From NCBI GenBank assembly GCA_050329575.1, contig JBHJOP010000041.1, positions 23,710-87,709 of the forward strand: DNA of 64,000 nt. Reading direction: 5' to 3'. A model generated the notes under the pieces. That model was not told the origin of the DNA and did not search any database. It saw nothing but the letters and a program-made list of their open reading frames with translations. Shown here piece after piece: positions 7,792-16,756 of the stretch (position 1 is the first letter of the stretch; each line of letters starts with the position of its first letter). The DNA is from JAUXFS01 sp050329575. GTDB lineage: Bacteria > Pseudomonadota > Alphaproteobacteria > Rhodospirillales > Defluviicoccaceae. Position numbers and translations under genes: made by a program.

Positions 7792-8631
7792 TCAACGCTT
7801 CCTCGGTGTGATCTGTTCCCAGGCCTCGTCGCTCAGCATCCCGGCAAAATTGAACTGTCCGGCGCCGGCCAGCCATTCGCCGCCGTCGATGGTCACCACC
7901 TCGCCGTTAATGTAGGCCGACTGGTCGGCGAGTAGATAGGCGACGAGGTTGGTCAGTTCCGCGTGCTCGCCGGTGCGCCCCAGCGGGTTGCGCTGTTCCC
8001 ACACGCTCGCGAGATCGTCGCGCGGCACCAGCCGCTCCCATGCTCCCTGCGTCGGAAACGGCCCGGGCGCGACGGCGTTGAGCCGCACCCCCTTCGGTCC
8101 CCATTCGACCGCGAGGCTGCGGGTCATCGCCAGCACCGCGGCCTTGCCCATCGCCGACGGCACCACGTAGGCCGAACCGGTCCACGCGTAGGTGGTGACG
8201 ATGGAGAGCACGCTGCCCGGCCGCCCGTCGGCGATCCACCGCTTGCCGCAGGCGAGCGTCATGTAGGCGGAACCGTGCAGGACGATGGCGATCACTGCGT
8301 CGAGGGCGCGGTGCGACAGCGTCTCAGTGCGGGCGAGGAAGTTGCCGGCGGCGTTATTGATCAGCGCGGCGAGCGGGCCCTCCTCCCAGATCGCCGCCAC
8401 CGTCGCCTCCACCGCCTCCGGATCGCGGATGTCGAGCGGCTTCCAGCCGATCCGGCCGCCGGTGGCGGCAGTCAGTTCGGCCGCCGTCTGCGCGAGCAGG
8501 TCGGCCCGCCGGCCGCAGATCACCGGTTCGCCGCCCAGCTCCATGATCCTCCGGGCCATGCTCTTGCCCAATCCCGACCCGCCGCCGGTGATCAGAATTC
8601 GTTTGCCTTTCAGAAGGTCGGGAACGAACAT
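7792..8631 (-). CDS. SDR oxidoreductase, 2,4-dienoyl-CoA reductase-like
   Basis: 279 residues. A classical short-chain dehydrogenase with the NADP-binding TGGGSGLG (about residue 15) and NNAAGNF motifs. Instead of the usual Y-x3-K it has GSAYVVPSAMGKAAV, closely matching the mitochondrial-type 2,4-dienoyl-CoA reductase pattern (TGSGFVVPSA.AKAGV), and ends with APGPFPTQGAW, also like that group. It probably reduces 2,4-dienoyl-CoA during degradation of unsaturated fatty acids. Neighbours support fatty-acid work: an acyl-CoA synthetase is transcribed divergently from 86 bases away, and OsmC follows downstream. Confidence 0.85.
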   Translation of the reverse strand: MFVPDLLKGKRILITGGGSGLGKSMARRIMELGGEPVICGRRADLLAQTAAELTAATGGRIGWKPLDIRDPEAVEATVAAIWEEGPLAALINNAAGNFLARTETLSHRALDAVIAIVLHGSAYMTLACGKRWIADGRPGSVLSIVTTYAWTGSAYVVPSAMGKAAVLAMTRSLAVEWGPKGVRLNAVAPGPFPTQGAWERLVPRDDLASVWEQRNPLGRTGEHAELTNLVAYLLADQSAYINGEVVTIDGGEWLAGAGQFNFAGMLSDEAWEQITPRKR

Positions 8632-8717
8632 TTCGGTGATCCCTCGCGCGCTGTCTCGGACGCCCCTTCCCGGGCACGATAGCGAAAAAGAGGAGGGACA
8701 GTGGAGGAACGACCGCA

Positions 8718-10358
8718 ATGCTGACCCCCGCCGATTCCTATGAGGACGTCTGCCGGCTGATGCGCTGGCGCGTCCCGGCTGTCTATAACATGGGCGTCGA
8801 CGTCTGCGACAAGCACGCCGATGCGCGGCCCGAGGCACTGGCGCTGATCGTCGAGGACGAGAACGGCGCCGTCACCCGCTACACCTTCGGCACGCTGCGG
8901 CGGCTGTCCGACCGCCTCGCCAACGTTCTGCGAGGCAGCGGCGTCCTGCCCGGCGAGCGCATCGGCATCCTGTTGTCGCAGTCGGTGGAAGCGGCGATCG
9001 CGCACGTCGCCGCCTGGAAGGCCGGCTGCATCTCGATCCCGCTGTTCACGTTGTTCGGCGAGGATGCGCTCGAGTTCCGTCTCGCCGACAGCGCGGCACG
9101 CCTGGTCGTCACCGACACCGCCAACCTCGGCAAGCTGGAAGCGATCCGCGACCGACTGCCGGAGCTCCGCCGGCTGCTGGTGGTCGGGGCCGGATGCGAC
9201 GGCGCCGGTCTCGTCGACTTCTGGCCGGCGATCGAGCGGGCCTCCGACACCTTCGCGCCGATGCCCACGCGGGCGGAGGATCCGGCGCTGATCATCTACA
9301 CCTCGGGCACCACCGGCAACCCGAAAGGGGCGCTGCACGCCCACCGCTCGCTGCTCGGTCACCTGCCGGCGGTCGAGTTCTTCAACGAGTTCCTGCCCCA
9401 GCCCGGCGATCTGATGTGGACGCCAGCGGAATGGGCGTGGATCGGCGGGCTGATGAACGTGCTGATGAGCTCCTGGCACCACGGCGTGCCGGTCCTCGCC
9501 CAGCGCGCCCGCAAGTTCGACCCCGAGCGGGCGCTGGCTCTGATCGCCCGCCACCGCGTCCGCAACACCTTCATGCCGCCGACCGCGCTCCGCCTGATCC
9601 GCGAGGTCGAGGCGCCGCGCGAACGGTTCGCCGTCGACCTCCGCACCCTCACCTGCGCCGGCGAGCCGATGGGCGCGGAGCTGCTCGACTGGTGCCGGTC
9701 GGCGCTCAGCGTCACGCCGAACGAGTATTATGGCCAGACCGAATGCAATCTGGTCGTCGCCAACTGCGCCCGCATCATGCCGGTCAGGCCGGGGTCGATG
9801 GGCCGGCCGGTGCCCGGCCACGTGGTCGAGATCATCGACGACGCCGGCAACCCGCTGCCCCCCGACACCATCGGCAGGATCGCCGTCCGCCGTCCCGATC
9901 CGGTGATGATGCTGGAATACTGGCGCCAGTCGCGGGCGACGACCGCCAAGTTCGTCGGCGACTGGCTGGTGATGGGCGATCTCGGACGCAAGGACGCCGA
10001 CGGCTACCTGTGGTTTCTCGGCCGCGACGACGACGTCATCACCTCGGCCGGCTACCGCATCGGCCCCGGCGAGATCGAGGATTGCCTCGGCAGGCATCCG
10101 GCGGTGTCGCTCGCCGCGGTGGTCGGCGTCCCCGATGCGCTGCGCACCGAAGCGGTCAAGGCGTTCATCGTGCTGCGCGCCGGCCACGCTGCCGGCACCG
10201 CCCTCGAGGAGGACATCCGCGCCTTCGTCAAGACCCGGCTGTCACCGCACGAATACCCGCGCCTGATCGAGTTCGTCGACAGCCTGCCGATGACGGCGAC
10301 CGGCAAGATCCGGCGCGGCGAACTGCGCCGGCGGGCGGTCGCGGAGCGGGCTTCCTAG
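8718..10358 (+). CDS. AMP-forming acyl-CoA synthetase
   Basis: 546 residues, with a good GGAGG site upstream of the ATG. Adenylate-forming enzyme motifs are in order: IIYTSGTTGNPKG (A3, about 193), YYGQTE (A5, about 337), GDLGRKD (A7, about 420), GRDDDVITSAGYRIGPGEIE (A8, about 435) and TATGKIRR with the catalytic Lys near the C-terminus. The length and the ACSM-like sequence suggest a medium-chain or acetyl/propionyl-type acyl-CoA synthetase that activates carboxylic acids with ATP and CoA. It is divergent from the dienoyl-CoA-reductase-like SDR. The exact acid is not predictable. Confidence 0.9.
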   Translation: MLTPADSYEDVCRLMRWRVPAVYNMGVDVCDKHADARPEALALIVEDENGAVTRYTFGTLRRLSDRLANVLRGSGVLPGERIGILLSQSVEAAIAHVAAWKAGCISIPLFTLFGEDALEFRLADSAARLVVTDTANLGKLEAIRDRLPELRRLLVVGAGCDGAGLVDFWPAIERASDTFAPMPTRAEDPALIIYTSGTTGNPKGALHAHRSLLGHLPAVEFFNEFLPQPGDLMWTPAEWAWIGGLMNVLMSSWHHGVPVLAQRARKFDPERALALIARHRVRNTFMPPTALRLIREVEAPRERFAVDLRTLTCAGEPMGAELLDWCRSALSVTPNEYYGQTECNLVVANCARIMPVRPGSMGRPVPGHVVEIIDDAGNPLPPDTIGRIAVRRPDPVMMLEYWRQSRATTAKFVGDWLVMGDLGRKDADGYLWFLGRDDDVITSAGYRIGPGEIEDCLGRHPAVSLAAVVGVPDALRTEAVKAFIVLRAGHAAGTALEEDIRAFVKTRLSPHEYPRLIEFVDSLPMTATGKIRRGELRRRAVAERAS

Positions 10359-10591
10359 AAGCGGCCCCTGCAGACGCCCTCGACGACGAACCCCTCCTCG
10401 GCCGGAAATCGCTCGGCGATCAGCGTTCTCGCTTCCGCCTCGTCCCGGGCGACGACGTCCCGCCTCTGGATCTGCGCCCAACGATCGTCGAAGTGCCGGT
10501 GGCGCCGGTTTCTGCCGACCAGCGCCCGCACCTCCTTGTTGTAGAGGGACACCTCGTAGACCCTCAATCCGCTGCTTTCGAGGTGCAGCAT
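10355..10591 (-). CDS. small conserved-looking hypothetical protein
   Basis: 78 residues, convergent with the acyl-CoA synthetase and overlapping its stop by 4 bases. The sequence has a plausible beta-alpha pattern (LRVYEVSLYNKEVRALV ... DDRWAQIQRRDVVARDEAEARTLIAERFPAEEGFVV), including the DEAEARxLIAERFP helix often seen in small proteins with a ferredoxin-like or SinR-like half fold. Codon positions show strong GC3, supporting coding. No function can be named. Confidence 0.6.
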   Translation of the reverse strand: MLHLESSGLRVYEVSLYNKEVRALVGRNRRHRHFDDRWAQIQRRDVVARDEAEARTLIAERFPAEEGFVVEGVCRGRF

Positions 10592-10847
10592 TGCCTGAGA
10601 TCCCGTTGACTAATCTTGGTTCTTGGCCCGTCTCCGCGTGCGCGTCACTTTACCCGCCCGCACCGTTCGTTCACGATGTAGATTCCCGAACGCTACTATT
10701 AAAAGCTGGAATGCCCCTTTTTTCCAAAGCTTTTTTTTCGGGTCGTCGCGAAATCGCGAAGCGGCGCGCAAAACTGGGCGTGACGTTCTCGTTTTCGGCT
10801 TGGTCCGGCCTGTCGGCGCCGTCGTCGCGATGGCGCGATCCGCCCGC
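10592..10847. other. intergenic region with an AT-rich patch
   Basis: 256 bases without a supported gene. It has an unusually A+T-rich stretch at about 10690-10738 with runs of T, plus a 6-bp inverted repeat TCGCGA-AA-TCGCGA (10746-10759). Promoter-like hexamers can be found on both strands but none is convincing. No terminator pattern fits the flanking genes. Confidence 0.4.
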
Positions 10848-11171
10848 TCAGCCGTCCGGGCGGCGATCGCGACCGCGCCCGATCGCCGGCCGCGGCGGCC
10901 TGATGCGCCGCCGGCGGGTCGGCCAGGCGAGGCGAAGGCCGAGCTCGGGACTGCGGTGGAACCCGATCGCCAGCAGCACCGCCGAGGCCAGCATCGGCAC
11001 CGCCAGCAGCAGGAGCCACGGGGTCCGGGTGTAGGCGTACCAGCCGAGCAGGCCGGCCATCGCGAACGTCCCGGCGATGTAGAGCACCGTGCACAGGCGA
11101 TCGACGAGGCGGAGCAGCGTGCCGGCGGCCGCGGCGAACGACCGGCGCCAACGCGGACCGAGCACCGGCAT
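10848..11171 (-). CDS. small two-helix membrane protein, unknown function
   Basis: 107 residues from the ATG at 11171, 11 bases after the yjbQ stop, hence probably in one operon. Two hydrophobic helices are clear (about residues 27-48 and 53-72) after a positively charged N-terminus; the C-terminal third is rich in Arg and Pro and likely cytoplasmic. No family recognised. Confidence 0.6.
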   Translation of the reverse strand: MPVLGPRWRRSFAAAAGTLLRLVDRLCTVLYIAGTFAMAGLLGWYAYTRTPWLLLLAVPMLASAVLLAIGFHRSPELGLRLAWPTRRRRIRPPRPAIGRGRDRRPDG

Positions 11172-11182
11172 GGCGGCGGCGA

Positions 11183-11611
11183 TCAGCCGTTGCCGATCAC
11201 CGTGACCTCGACCGCCCGCCGTCGGGCGCGGTTGTCGTGATTGATCAGCACCACCTGCTGCCAGGTGCCGAGGCGCAGCCGTCCGTCGCGCACCGCCACC
11301 ACCAGCGACGGCCCCATCAGCGCCGCCTGGACGTGGCTGTGACCGTTGCCGTCGTGCCAAGTCATCTCGTGGGCGTAGACGATCTCCGGCGGCGCCAGGC
11401 GACGGATCGCCCGCTTCAGGTCCTCGACCGCGCCACTCTCGTACTCGATGGTGGTCAGTGAACCGGTGGAGCCGACCGCCGAGAGGTGGACGCTGCCGGT
11501 GCGCACCCCGGATGCCCCGACGATGCGCCCGACGGCTGCGGTGATGTCGGCGATGTCGGGTCCCGTCTGCAGCGGAACGTCGAAGCTGTCGGCGTGCACG
11601 ATGACGCTCAT
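11183..11611 (-). CDS. yjbQ: YjbQ/UPF0047 family protein
   Basis: 142 residues from the ATG at 11611, which has GAGGAG just upstream; a GTG two codons earlier is less well placed. Family marks are HLSAVGSTGSLTTIEYESG, EMTWHDGNGHSHVQAALMGPS with the three conserved histidines, and GTWQQVVLINHD near the end. UPF0047 proteins form trimers with a metal-like His pocket; E. coli YjbQ has weak thiamin-phosphate-synthase activity, but the physiological role is not settled. Followed by a small membrane-protein gene. Confidence 0.93.
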   Translation of the reverse strand: MSVIVHADSFDVPLQTGPDIADITAAVGRIVGASGVRTGSVHLSAVGSTGSLTTIEYESGAVEDLKRAIRRLAPPEIVYAHEMTWHDGNGHSHVQAALMGPSLVVAVRDGRLRLGTWQQVVLINHDNRARRRAVEVTVIGNG

Positions 11612-11788
11612 GGTCACTCCTCGCCTCCCGATCGCGTCCGGTCAACGCCCGCAGATTACCACGGCAACCCGCGCTGCCCAACCGGCGCCGCCGCCAACTC
11701 CCGCGATGACAGCGGATGAGGGGTGCGTTACAGTGTCTGCCAACAGGCGAGCCTCGCTCGAAAAAGGGGCCGTGAAGAGGGAGCGTCC

Positions 11789-12214
11789 ATGAAACAGATC
11801 CGTTGGCTCGAAGCCGACGCCGTCGGCCATACCGTCATCGACCGCGAACACCGTGCCATCGTCGCGGTGCTGAACGAGGCGATCCGCGCATTCAATGACC
11901 GCGACACCGAGACCTGCTCCGAGGCGATCGACCGTGCGGTGGAGGCCATACGACGACATTTCGCGAGCGAGGAGGCGATCCTCGTCGACAGCGGCTGTCG
12001 CGGCGACAGTTTCACCAACCACGCCGCCTATCACCGCCGGCTGCTCGCCGAGGCGGAGCAGATCGGGCGGCTCTGCCGCAACGACCCGCAACGGGCGTTT
12101 CTCGAAGCGCGCCTCGCCGAACTCGTCCACTTCGTCACCTACGAGATCCGAAACTGCGACAGCGCACTCGGGCGCAATCTCATCGGCCCCAGGGAAATGG
12201 CGATGCGGCGGTAG
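11789..12214 (+). CDS. hemerythrin-like diiron protein with Glu in place of the last His ligand
   Basis: 141 residues, single-domain bacteriohemerythrin. The ligand pattern is seen as H in DREHRAI, H-x3-E in HFASEE, H-x3-H in HAAYH. The last pair, normally H-x4-D, reads E-I-R-N-C-D: by spacing a Glu stands where the canonical His should be. The metal site may therefore be more carboxylate-rich than in O2-carrying hemerythrins, which could shift it toward redox or peroxide chemistry (inference). The ATG at 11789 follows a GAGGGAG site. Cytoplasmic; no chemotaxis or kinase domain is attached. It lies 63 bases before gltX. Confidence 0.85.
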   Translation: MKQIRWLEADAVGHTVIDREHRAIVAVLNEAIRAFNDRDTETCSEAIDRAVEAIRRHFASEEAILVDSGCRGDSFTNHAAYHRRLLAEAEQIGRLCRNDPQRAFLEARLAELVHFVTYEIRNCDSALGRNLIGPREMAMRR

Positions 12215-12277
12215 GGCTCGCCCCGCCGCGCTCCGGTCCCTCGCAACACCGCCGATCGCGCTGCTCGGGCCCGCACG

Positions 12278-13702
12278 ATGACCGTCGTCACCCGTTTCGC
12301 GCCCTCTCCCACCGGCTATCTGCACATCGGCGGCGCTCGCACCGCGCTCTTCAATCTCCTGTTCGCAAGACACCACGGCGGCCGGTTCCTGTTGCGGATC
12401 GAGGACACCGACCGGGCCCGATCGACACCGGAGGCGGTGGCTGCGATCGACCGCGGCCTCGAATGGCTCGACATCCGCTGGGACGGCGAACCGATCTCCC
12501 AGTTCTCGCGCGCGGACCGGCATGCCGCGGCGGCGCGGATGCTGCTCGACCGGGGACACGCCTACCTCTGCTACGCGACCCCCGAGGAGTTGACCGAGAT
12601 GCGGGAACAGGCCCGCGCCGAAGGCCGGTCGGTCCGCTACGACGGCCGCTGGCGGGATCGCGATCCGCGCGAGGCGCCGGCCGGGGTGCCGCCGGTCGTG
12701 CGCTTCAAGGCGCCCAGAGAGGGCGAGACCCGGATCCGCGATCTGGTGCAGGGCGAGGTGACCGTCGCCAACGCCGAACTGGACGACATGGTGCTGCTGC
12801 GCGCCGACGGCACCCCGACCTACATGCTGGCGGTGGTGGTGGACGACCACGACATGGGGATCACCCACGTCATCCGCGGCGACGACCACTTCACCAACAC
12901 CTTCCGCCAGTACCAGCTGTTCACGGCGTTCGACTGGGCGGTGCCGGCATATGCCCACATCCCGCTGATCCACGGCAGCGACGGCGCCAAGCTGTCGAAG
13001 CGGCACGGGGCGCTGGCCGTCGAGGCCTACCGCGACCAGGGCTTCCTGCCGGAGGCGGTCGGCAACTATCTCCTGCGCCTCGGCTGGAGCCACGGCGATG
13101 ACGAGATCATCAGTCGTGATCAGGCGATCGAATGGTTCGATCTCGCGAACGTCGGCCGCTCGCCGTCCCGCTTCGACCTGTCGCGGTTGCTCAGCCTCAA
13201 CGCCCATTACCTGCGTCGGGCCGATGATCGCCGGCTCGCCGGGCTCGTCGTCGACCGGCTTGCGAAGCGCTGCGACGGAAGGCTTGCCGCAAACGCGGCC
13301 AGCCGTATTATCAAGGGCATGCCAAGCCTCAAAGAACGCGCCAAGACAATCGAGGAACTCGCTGAGAAAGCGATGTTTTACGCTCTCGACGGAGCGGTTC
13401 CGATCGATCCCCGCGCGGCGGCGTTGCTGACCGCTGCGGCCAAGGAGCACCTCGCTCGCGTCAGTGGCGTCCTCGGGCGCTGCGGTGACTGGCGCGCCGA
13501 AACGCTCGAGCGCGCGGTCCGCGATTACGTGGAGACCGGGGCCGGGCAAGGGCTGAAACTCGCCACCGTGGCCCAGCCGTTGCGGGCCGCCCTGACGGGG
13601 TCGTCGGCCTCGCCGCCGGTCTTCGAGGTGATGGAGGTGCTGGGGAAGCGCGAGTCCCTGGCCCGCCTCTCGCGGGTGCTTGACGCCGAGCACCCGCCAT
13701 GA
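12278..13702 (+). CDS. gltX: glutamyl-tRNA synthetase
   Basis: 474 residues, normal for bacterial GluRS. Class I signature APSPTGYLHIGGART at residues 8-22 and KLSKR at 238-242 bind ATP; the central Rossmann domain is followed by the helical anticodon-binding domain. It charges tRNA-Glu with glutamate. Alphaproteobacteria often carry two paralogues (one may misacylate tRNA-Gln); which type this is cannot be decided here. The gene precedes gltA by 88 bases to the chosen start. Confidence 0.96.
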   Translation: MTVVTRFAPSPTGYLHIGGARTALFNLLFARHHGGRFLLRIEDTDRARSTPEAVAAIDRGLEWLDIRWDGEPISQFSRADRHAAAARMLLDRGHAYLCYATPEELTEMREQARAEGRSVRYDGRWRDRDPREAPAGVPPVVRFKAPREGETRIRDLVQGEVTVANAELDDMVLLRADGTPTYMLAVVVDDHDMGITHVIRGDDHFTNTFRQYQLFTAFDWAVPAYAHIPLIHGSDGAKLSKRHGALAVEAYRDQGFLPEAVGNYLLRLGWSHGDDEIISRDQAIEWFDLANVGRSPSRFDLSRLLSLNAHYLRRADDRRLAGLVVDRLAKRCDGRLAANAASRIIKGMPSLKERAKTIEELAEKAMFYALDGAVPIDPRAAALLTAAAKEHLARVSGVLGRCGDWRAETLERAVRDYVETGAGQGLKLATVAQPLRAALTGSSASPPVFEVMEVLGKRESLARLSRVLDAEHPP

Positions 13703-13790
13703 TCAATGCGACAGTCGCGTCGACGACGACGCCCGCGGGGACGTGCCGCCTTGCTCCGCGGCGTCGTCGCAGTAGCGAGGGAAGGTGCTC

Positions 13791-15116
13791 ATGAGCGATC
13801 CATCTTTGGCCACCAGCAGCAGGAACCGGACGGTCACCCTTATCGACAACGCCACCGGGCGACGGTTCGAGTTTCCGGTTCTCAGCGGGACCACCGGGCC
13901 CGACGTCATCGACGTTCGCGATCTCTACCAGGAAACCAGGTTCTTCACCTTCGACCCTGGCTATACCTCGACCGGCAGCTGTGAATCGTCGATCACCTAC
14001 ATCGACGGCGACGAGGGCATCCTGCTGTACCGCGGCTATCCGATCCAGGACCTGGCCGAGAACGGCGACTTCCTCGAGACCTGTTATCTGCTGCTGTATG
14101 GCGATCTGCCGAACTCCGACCAGAAGCGCAAGTTCGAGCACGACATCACCTACCACACCATGCTGCACGCGCAGATGAACAAGTTCTACGAGGGGTTCCG
14201 GCGGGACTCGCACCCGATGGCGGTGATGGTGGGGGTCGTCGGCGCGCTGTCGGCGTTCTACCACGACTCGACCGACATCACCAATCCGCGCCATCGCATG
14301 ATCGCCTCCTACCGGCTGATCGCAAAGATGCCGTCGATCGCCGCTTGGGCCTACAAGTACAGCATCGGCCAGCCGTTCATCTATCCGCGCAACGAACTCC
14401 GGTACTCGGAGAACTTCCTGCACATGCTGTTCGCCAATCCATGCGAGCCCTACAAGCTCAACCCCGTGTTGGCGAAGGCAATGGACCGGATCCTGATCCT
14501 GCACGCCGACCACGAACAGAACGCTTCGACCTCGACGGTGCGTCTCGCCGGCTCCAGCGGTGCCAATCCGTTCGCCTGTATCGCCGCCGGCATCGCCTCG
14601 CTGTGGGGGCCGGCGCACGGTGGCGCCAACGAGGCGGTTCTGCGAATGCTGGAGGAGATCGGCGACGTCAGCCGGGTCCCGGAGTACGTCAAGCGCGCCA
14701 AGGACAAGGACGATCCGTTCCGGTTGATGGGCTTCGGCCATCGGGTCTACAAGAACTACGATCCTCGGGCGCGGATCATGCGCCAGACCTGCCACGAGGT
14801 GCTCAAGGAACTGGACGTCGGCGACGAGCCGCTGCTGGAGCTGGCGATGGAGCTTGAGCGCATCGCCCTCGAAGACGATTACTTCGTCCAGAAGAAGCTC
14901 TACCCCAACGTCGACTTCTACTCCGGCATCATCTTCCGGGCGATGGGCATCCCGACATCGATGTTCACGGTGCTGTTCGCGGTGGCGCGGACCGTCGGCT
15001 GGGTTGCGCAGTGGAACGAGATGATCGAGGACCCGACCCAGAAGATCGGCCGGCCGCGCCAGCTCTACACCGGACCGACCCAACGGATCTTCAAGCCGCT
15101 GGCCCGACGGACATGA
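13791..15116 (+). CDS. gltA: citrate synthase (type II, hexameric)
   Basis: 441 residues. The ATG at 13791 has a purine-rich GAGGGAAG site. Catalytic residues are visible: His in LHADHEQNAS, His in GFGHRVYKNYDPRA and Asp in YPNVDFYSG; GPAHGGANE is also intact. The N-terminal beta-rich extension (TVTLIDNATGRRFEFPVL) marks the Gram-negative hexameric, NADH-sensitive type. It condenses acetyl-CoA with oxaloacetate for the TCA cycle. Confidence 0.97.
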   Translation: MSDPSLATSSRNRTVTLIDNATGRRFEFPVLSGTTGPDVIDVRDLYQETRFFTFDPGYTSTGSCESSITYIDGDEGILLYRGYPIQDLAENGDFLETCYLLLYGDLPNSDQKRKFEHDITYHTMLHAQMNKFYEGFRRDSHPMAVMVGVVGALSAFYHDSTDITNPRHRMIASYRLIAKMPSIAAWAYKYSIGQPFIYPRNELRYSENFLHMLFANPCEPYKLNPVLAKAMDRILILHADHEQNASTSTVRLAGSSGANPFACIAAGIASLWGPAHGGANEAVLRMLEEIGDVSRVPEYVKRAKDKDDPFRLMGFGHRVYKNYDPRARIMRQTCHEVLKELDVGDEPLLELAMELERIALEDDYFVQKKLYPNVDFYSGIIFRAMGIPTSMFTVLFAVARTVGWVAQWNEMIEDPTQKIGRPRQLYTGPTQRIFKPLARRT

Positions 15117-15153
15117 CCGCAGTGGCCGGTCCGGGCGCGACCCGCCCCGCCGG

Positions 15154-16071
15154 ATGACCCGCGCCCGGCGGCGGGTCTTGGCCGGCGCAGCGATGGCGCT
15201 GGTTCTCGCGCAGATCTCCCCGGCGGCGGCGACCGTCGCACCGCGGCCGGATCCCGACACCGTCCGTTGGACCCGCCTCGTGTTCGAGGCGAAGCACCGG
15301 CTCGGGGGCGCCCGCACCGAGATCCGCTTGGCGGCGGTCTCCGAGCCCCCGGGAAACGCGGCACCCCTCGCCGGCGAGCACCGGGCGATGCTGCTGACCG
15401 CCACCATCGCCTTGTTCTCGACGCTGCCGTTGGTCGGCGACAGCGTCTGGGAAACCGAAGTGCGGTTCCGGCCGCACGACGGGTCGGCCTTGCAGCGGAT
15501 CCGGACCAAGTTCGGCACCGGCGCAGACCGCAAGATCTTTCAGTACCTCGCGGACGGCGTTCGCCATGTCCGCCTCGAACCCGCGGACCGGCCGGGCGGC
15601 GACGTGCGGGCTCGGTCCTGGGTTCCGGTCCGCGAGACCTTCTTCCCCTATGGACCGGCCGCCTACGGATGTCCGTTCATCTCCGATCCCGCACTGCTGC
15701 TGTTCCTCGCCTCCGCGGTCCCCCTGTCGCCGGACGATCCGCCGCTGGTCGTGTGCGCATTCAACAAGAAGACGCTGCATCGCGCCGAGTTGCGGGCGAC
15801 CGGCACCCACTCCGTCTCCGTGGACCGTGTCCCGGCAATGACGGGGAACGGCGCGGGGGCGGCGTCGCTCGATGCCGTATCGGTGCTGGTGTCGAGTCGG
15901 CCTGCAGCGGCCGCGCCGGCGGACGAGGCGCCATTCGAGTTCTTCGAGATGCGGGGCGACGTCGAGATCGTGCTCGACACCGCCACCCGGTTGCCGATTC
16001 AGGCTCGGGGCACGCTGCGCCACGCCGGCGCGGTGGTCTTCGATCTCGTCGAGGCCGACACCGCCCGCTGA
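15154..16071 (+). CDS. secreted protein of unknown function
   Basis: 305 residues. Signal peptide with RARRR n-region and an alanine/leucine core ending near AAAT (about residue 27). The remainder is rich in beta strands, has two Cys (YGCPF and VVCAF) that could pair in the periplasm, and ends with a strand pattern IVLDTATRLPIQARGTLRHAG resembling DUF6134-like or DUF3108-like periplasmic proteins, without certainty. It starts 37 bases after gltA on the same strand. Confidence 0.7.
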   Translation: MTRARRRVLAGAAMALVLAQISPAAATVAPRPDPDTVRWTRLVFEAKHRLGGARTEIRLAAVSEPPGNAAPLAGEHRAMLLTATIALFSTLPLVGDSVWETEVRFRPHDGSALQRIRTKFGTGADRKIFQYLADGVRHVRLEPADRPGGDVRARSWVPVRETFFPYGPAAYGCPFISDPALLLFLASAVPLSPDDPPLVVCAFNKKTLHRAELRATGTHSVSVDRVPAMTGNGAGAASLDAVSVLVSSRPAAAAPADEAPFEFFEMRGDVEIVLDTATRLPIQARGTLRHAGAVVFDLVEADTAR

Positions 16072-16085
16072 GCGGCCCGTCCCCC

Positions 16086-16523
16086 TTACGCGCGCTCGAT
16101 CAGTTCGACCTTGTAGCCGTCCGGATCCTCGATGAAGGCGATCACGGTGGTGCCGTGCTTCATCGGCCCCGGCGGCCGGGTGATGGTCACCCCTTCCGCC
16201 TCCATGGTGCGACAGACGCCGTAGATGTCCGGGACCGCGATCGCCAAGTGGCCGAAGCCGCTGCCGATCGTGTAGGGCTCCGCCTGGTCCCAATTGTAGG
16301 TGAGTTCGATCACCGTGCTGTCGCGTTCGTCGCCGTAGCCGACGAACGCCAACGTGAACCGTCCGCCGGGATAATCCTGCTTGCGCAGCACGTTCATGCC
16401 GAGGTGCCGGGTGTAGAAATCCAGCGACTTGTCGAGATCGCGGACGCGAATCATGGTGTGAAGGAAGCGGAACCGGCCGGTGTCCCCGGGGCGGGTCTCG
16501 GCTTCGGCGGCGACTGCTGTCAT
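16086..16523 (-). CDS. gloA: lactoylglutathione lyase (glyoxalase I)
   Basis: 145 residues from the ATG at 16523. VOC fold with the four metal ligands in the expected places: His in FLHTMIRV, Glu in VIELTYN, His in GHLAIAV and Glu in YKVELIE. RVRDLDKSLDFYTRHLGM and the FIEDPDGYKVELIE end are diagnostic of Ni/Co-type GloA, which isomerises the methylglyoxal-glutathione hemithioacetal to lactoylglutathione. A longer in-frame extension upstream is not conserved in character and was left out. Confidence 0.96.
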   Translation of the reverse strand: MTAVAAEAETRPGDTGRFRFLHTMIRVRDLDKSLDFYTRHLGMNVLRKQDYPGGRFTLAFVGYGDERDSTVIELTYNWDQAEPYTIGSGFGHLAIAVPDIYGVCRTMEAEGVTITRPPGPMKHGTTVIAFIEDPDGYKVELIERA

Positions 16524-16671
16524 GGCGGCATCCTTGCAGCGGTTCGACAGGAGCAACGGCGTGGCTCCCTCCCGCAATTTGGCTGCGGGCGACGACGTTT
16601 CAACCCCGCCGGTCGTGACGGTCCGCCGGCCGGGCCGGCCATTGCTCTCGTCACCGATGTGCAATAAGGTG

Positions 16672-16693
16672 CACCGTCATCTCCCTGACGGTG
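16672..16693. promoter_or_regulatory. perfect inverted repeat upstream of the RND pump genes
   Basis: CACCGTCA (16672-16679) and TGACGGTG (16686-16693) form a perfect 8-bp inverted repeat with a 6-base centre in the divergent region between gloA and the RND adaptor gene, about 63 bases before the adaptor ATG. A second short repeat GTGCA-n6-TGCAC sits just upstream. Such a 22-bp dyad is the size of a TetR/MarR-type operator; no matching regulator gene is adjacent, so the binding protein is unknown. Confidence 0.4.
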
Positions 16694-16756
16694 ATCGAAG
16701 AGCGCGTCTCGACACACGGTACGGGAACCTCGCCCACCGCTGACCGTGATACACCA

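Noticed and set aside
10746..10759. Terminator hairpin TCGCGA-AA-TCGCGA
   Set aside because: The T run lies on the wrong side for the minus-strand genes, and no plus-strand gene ends here.
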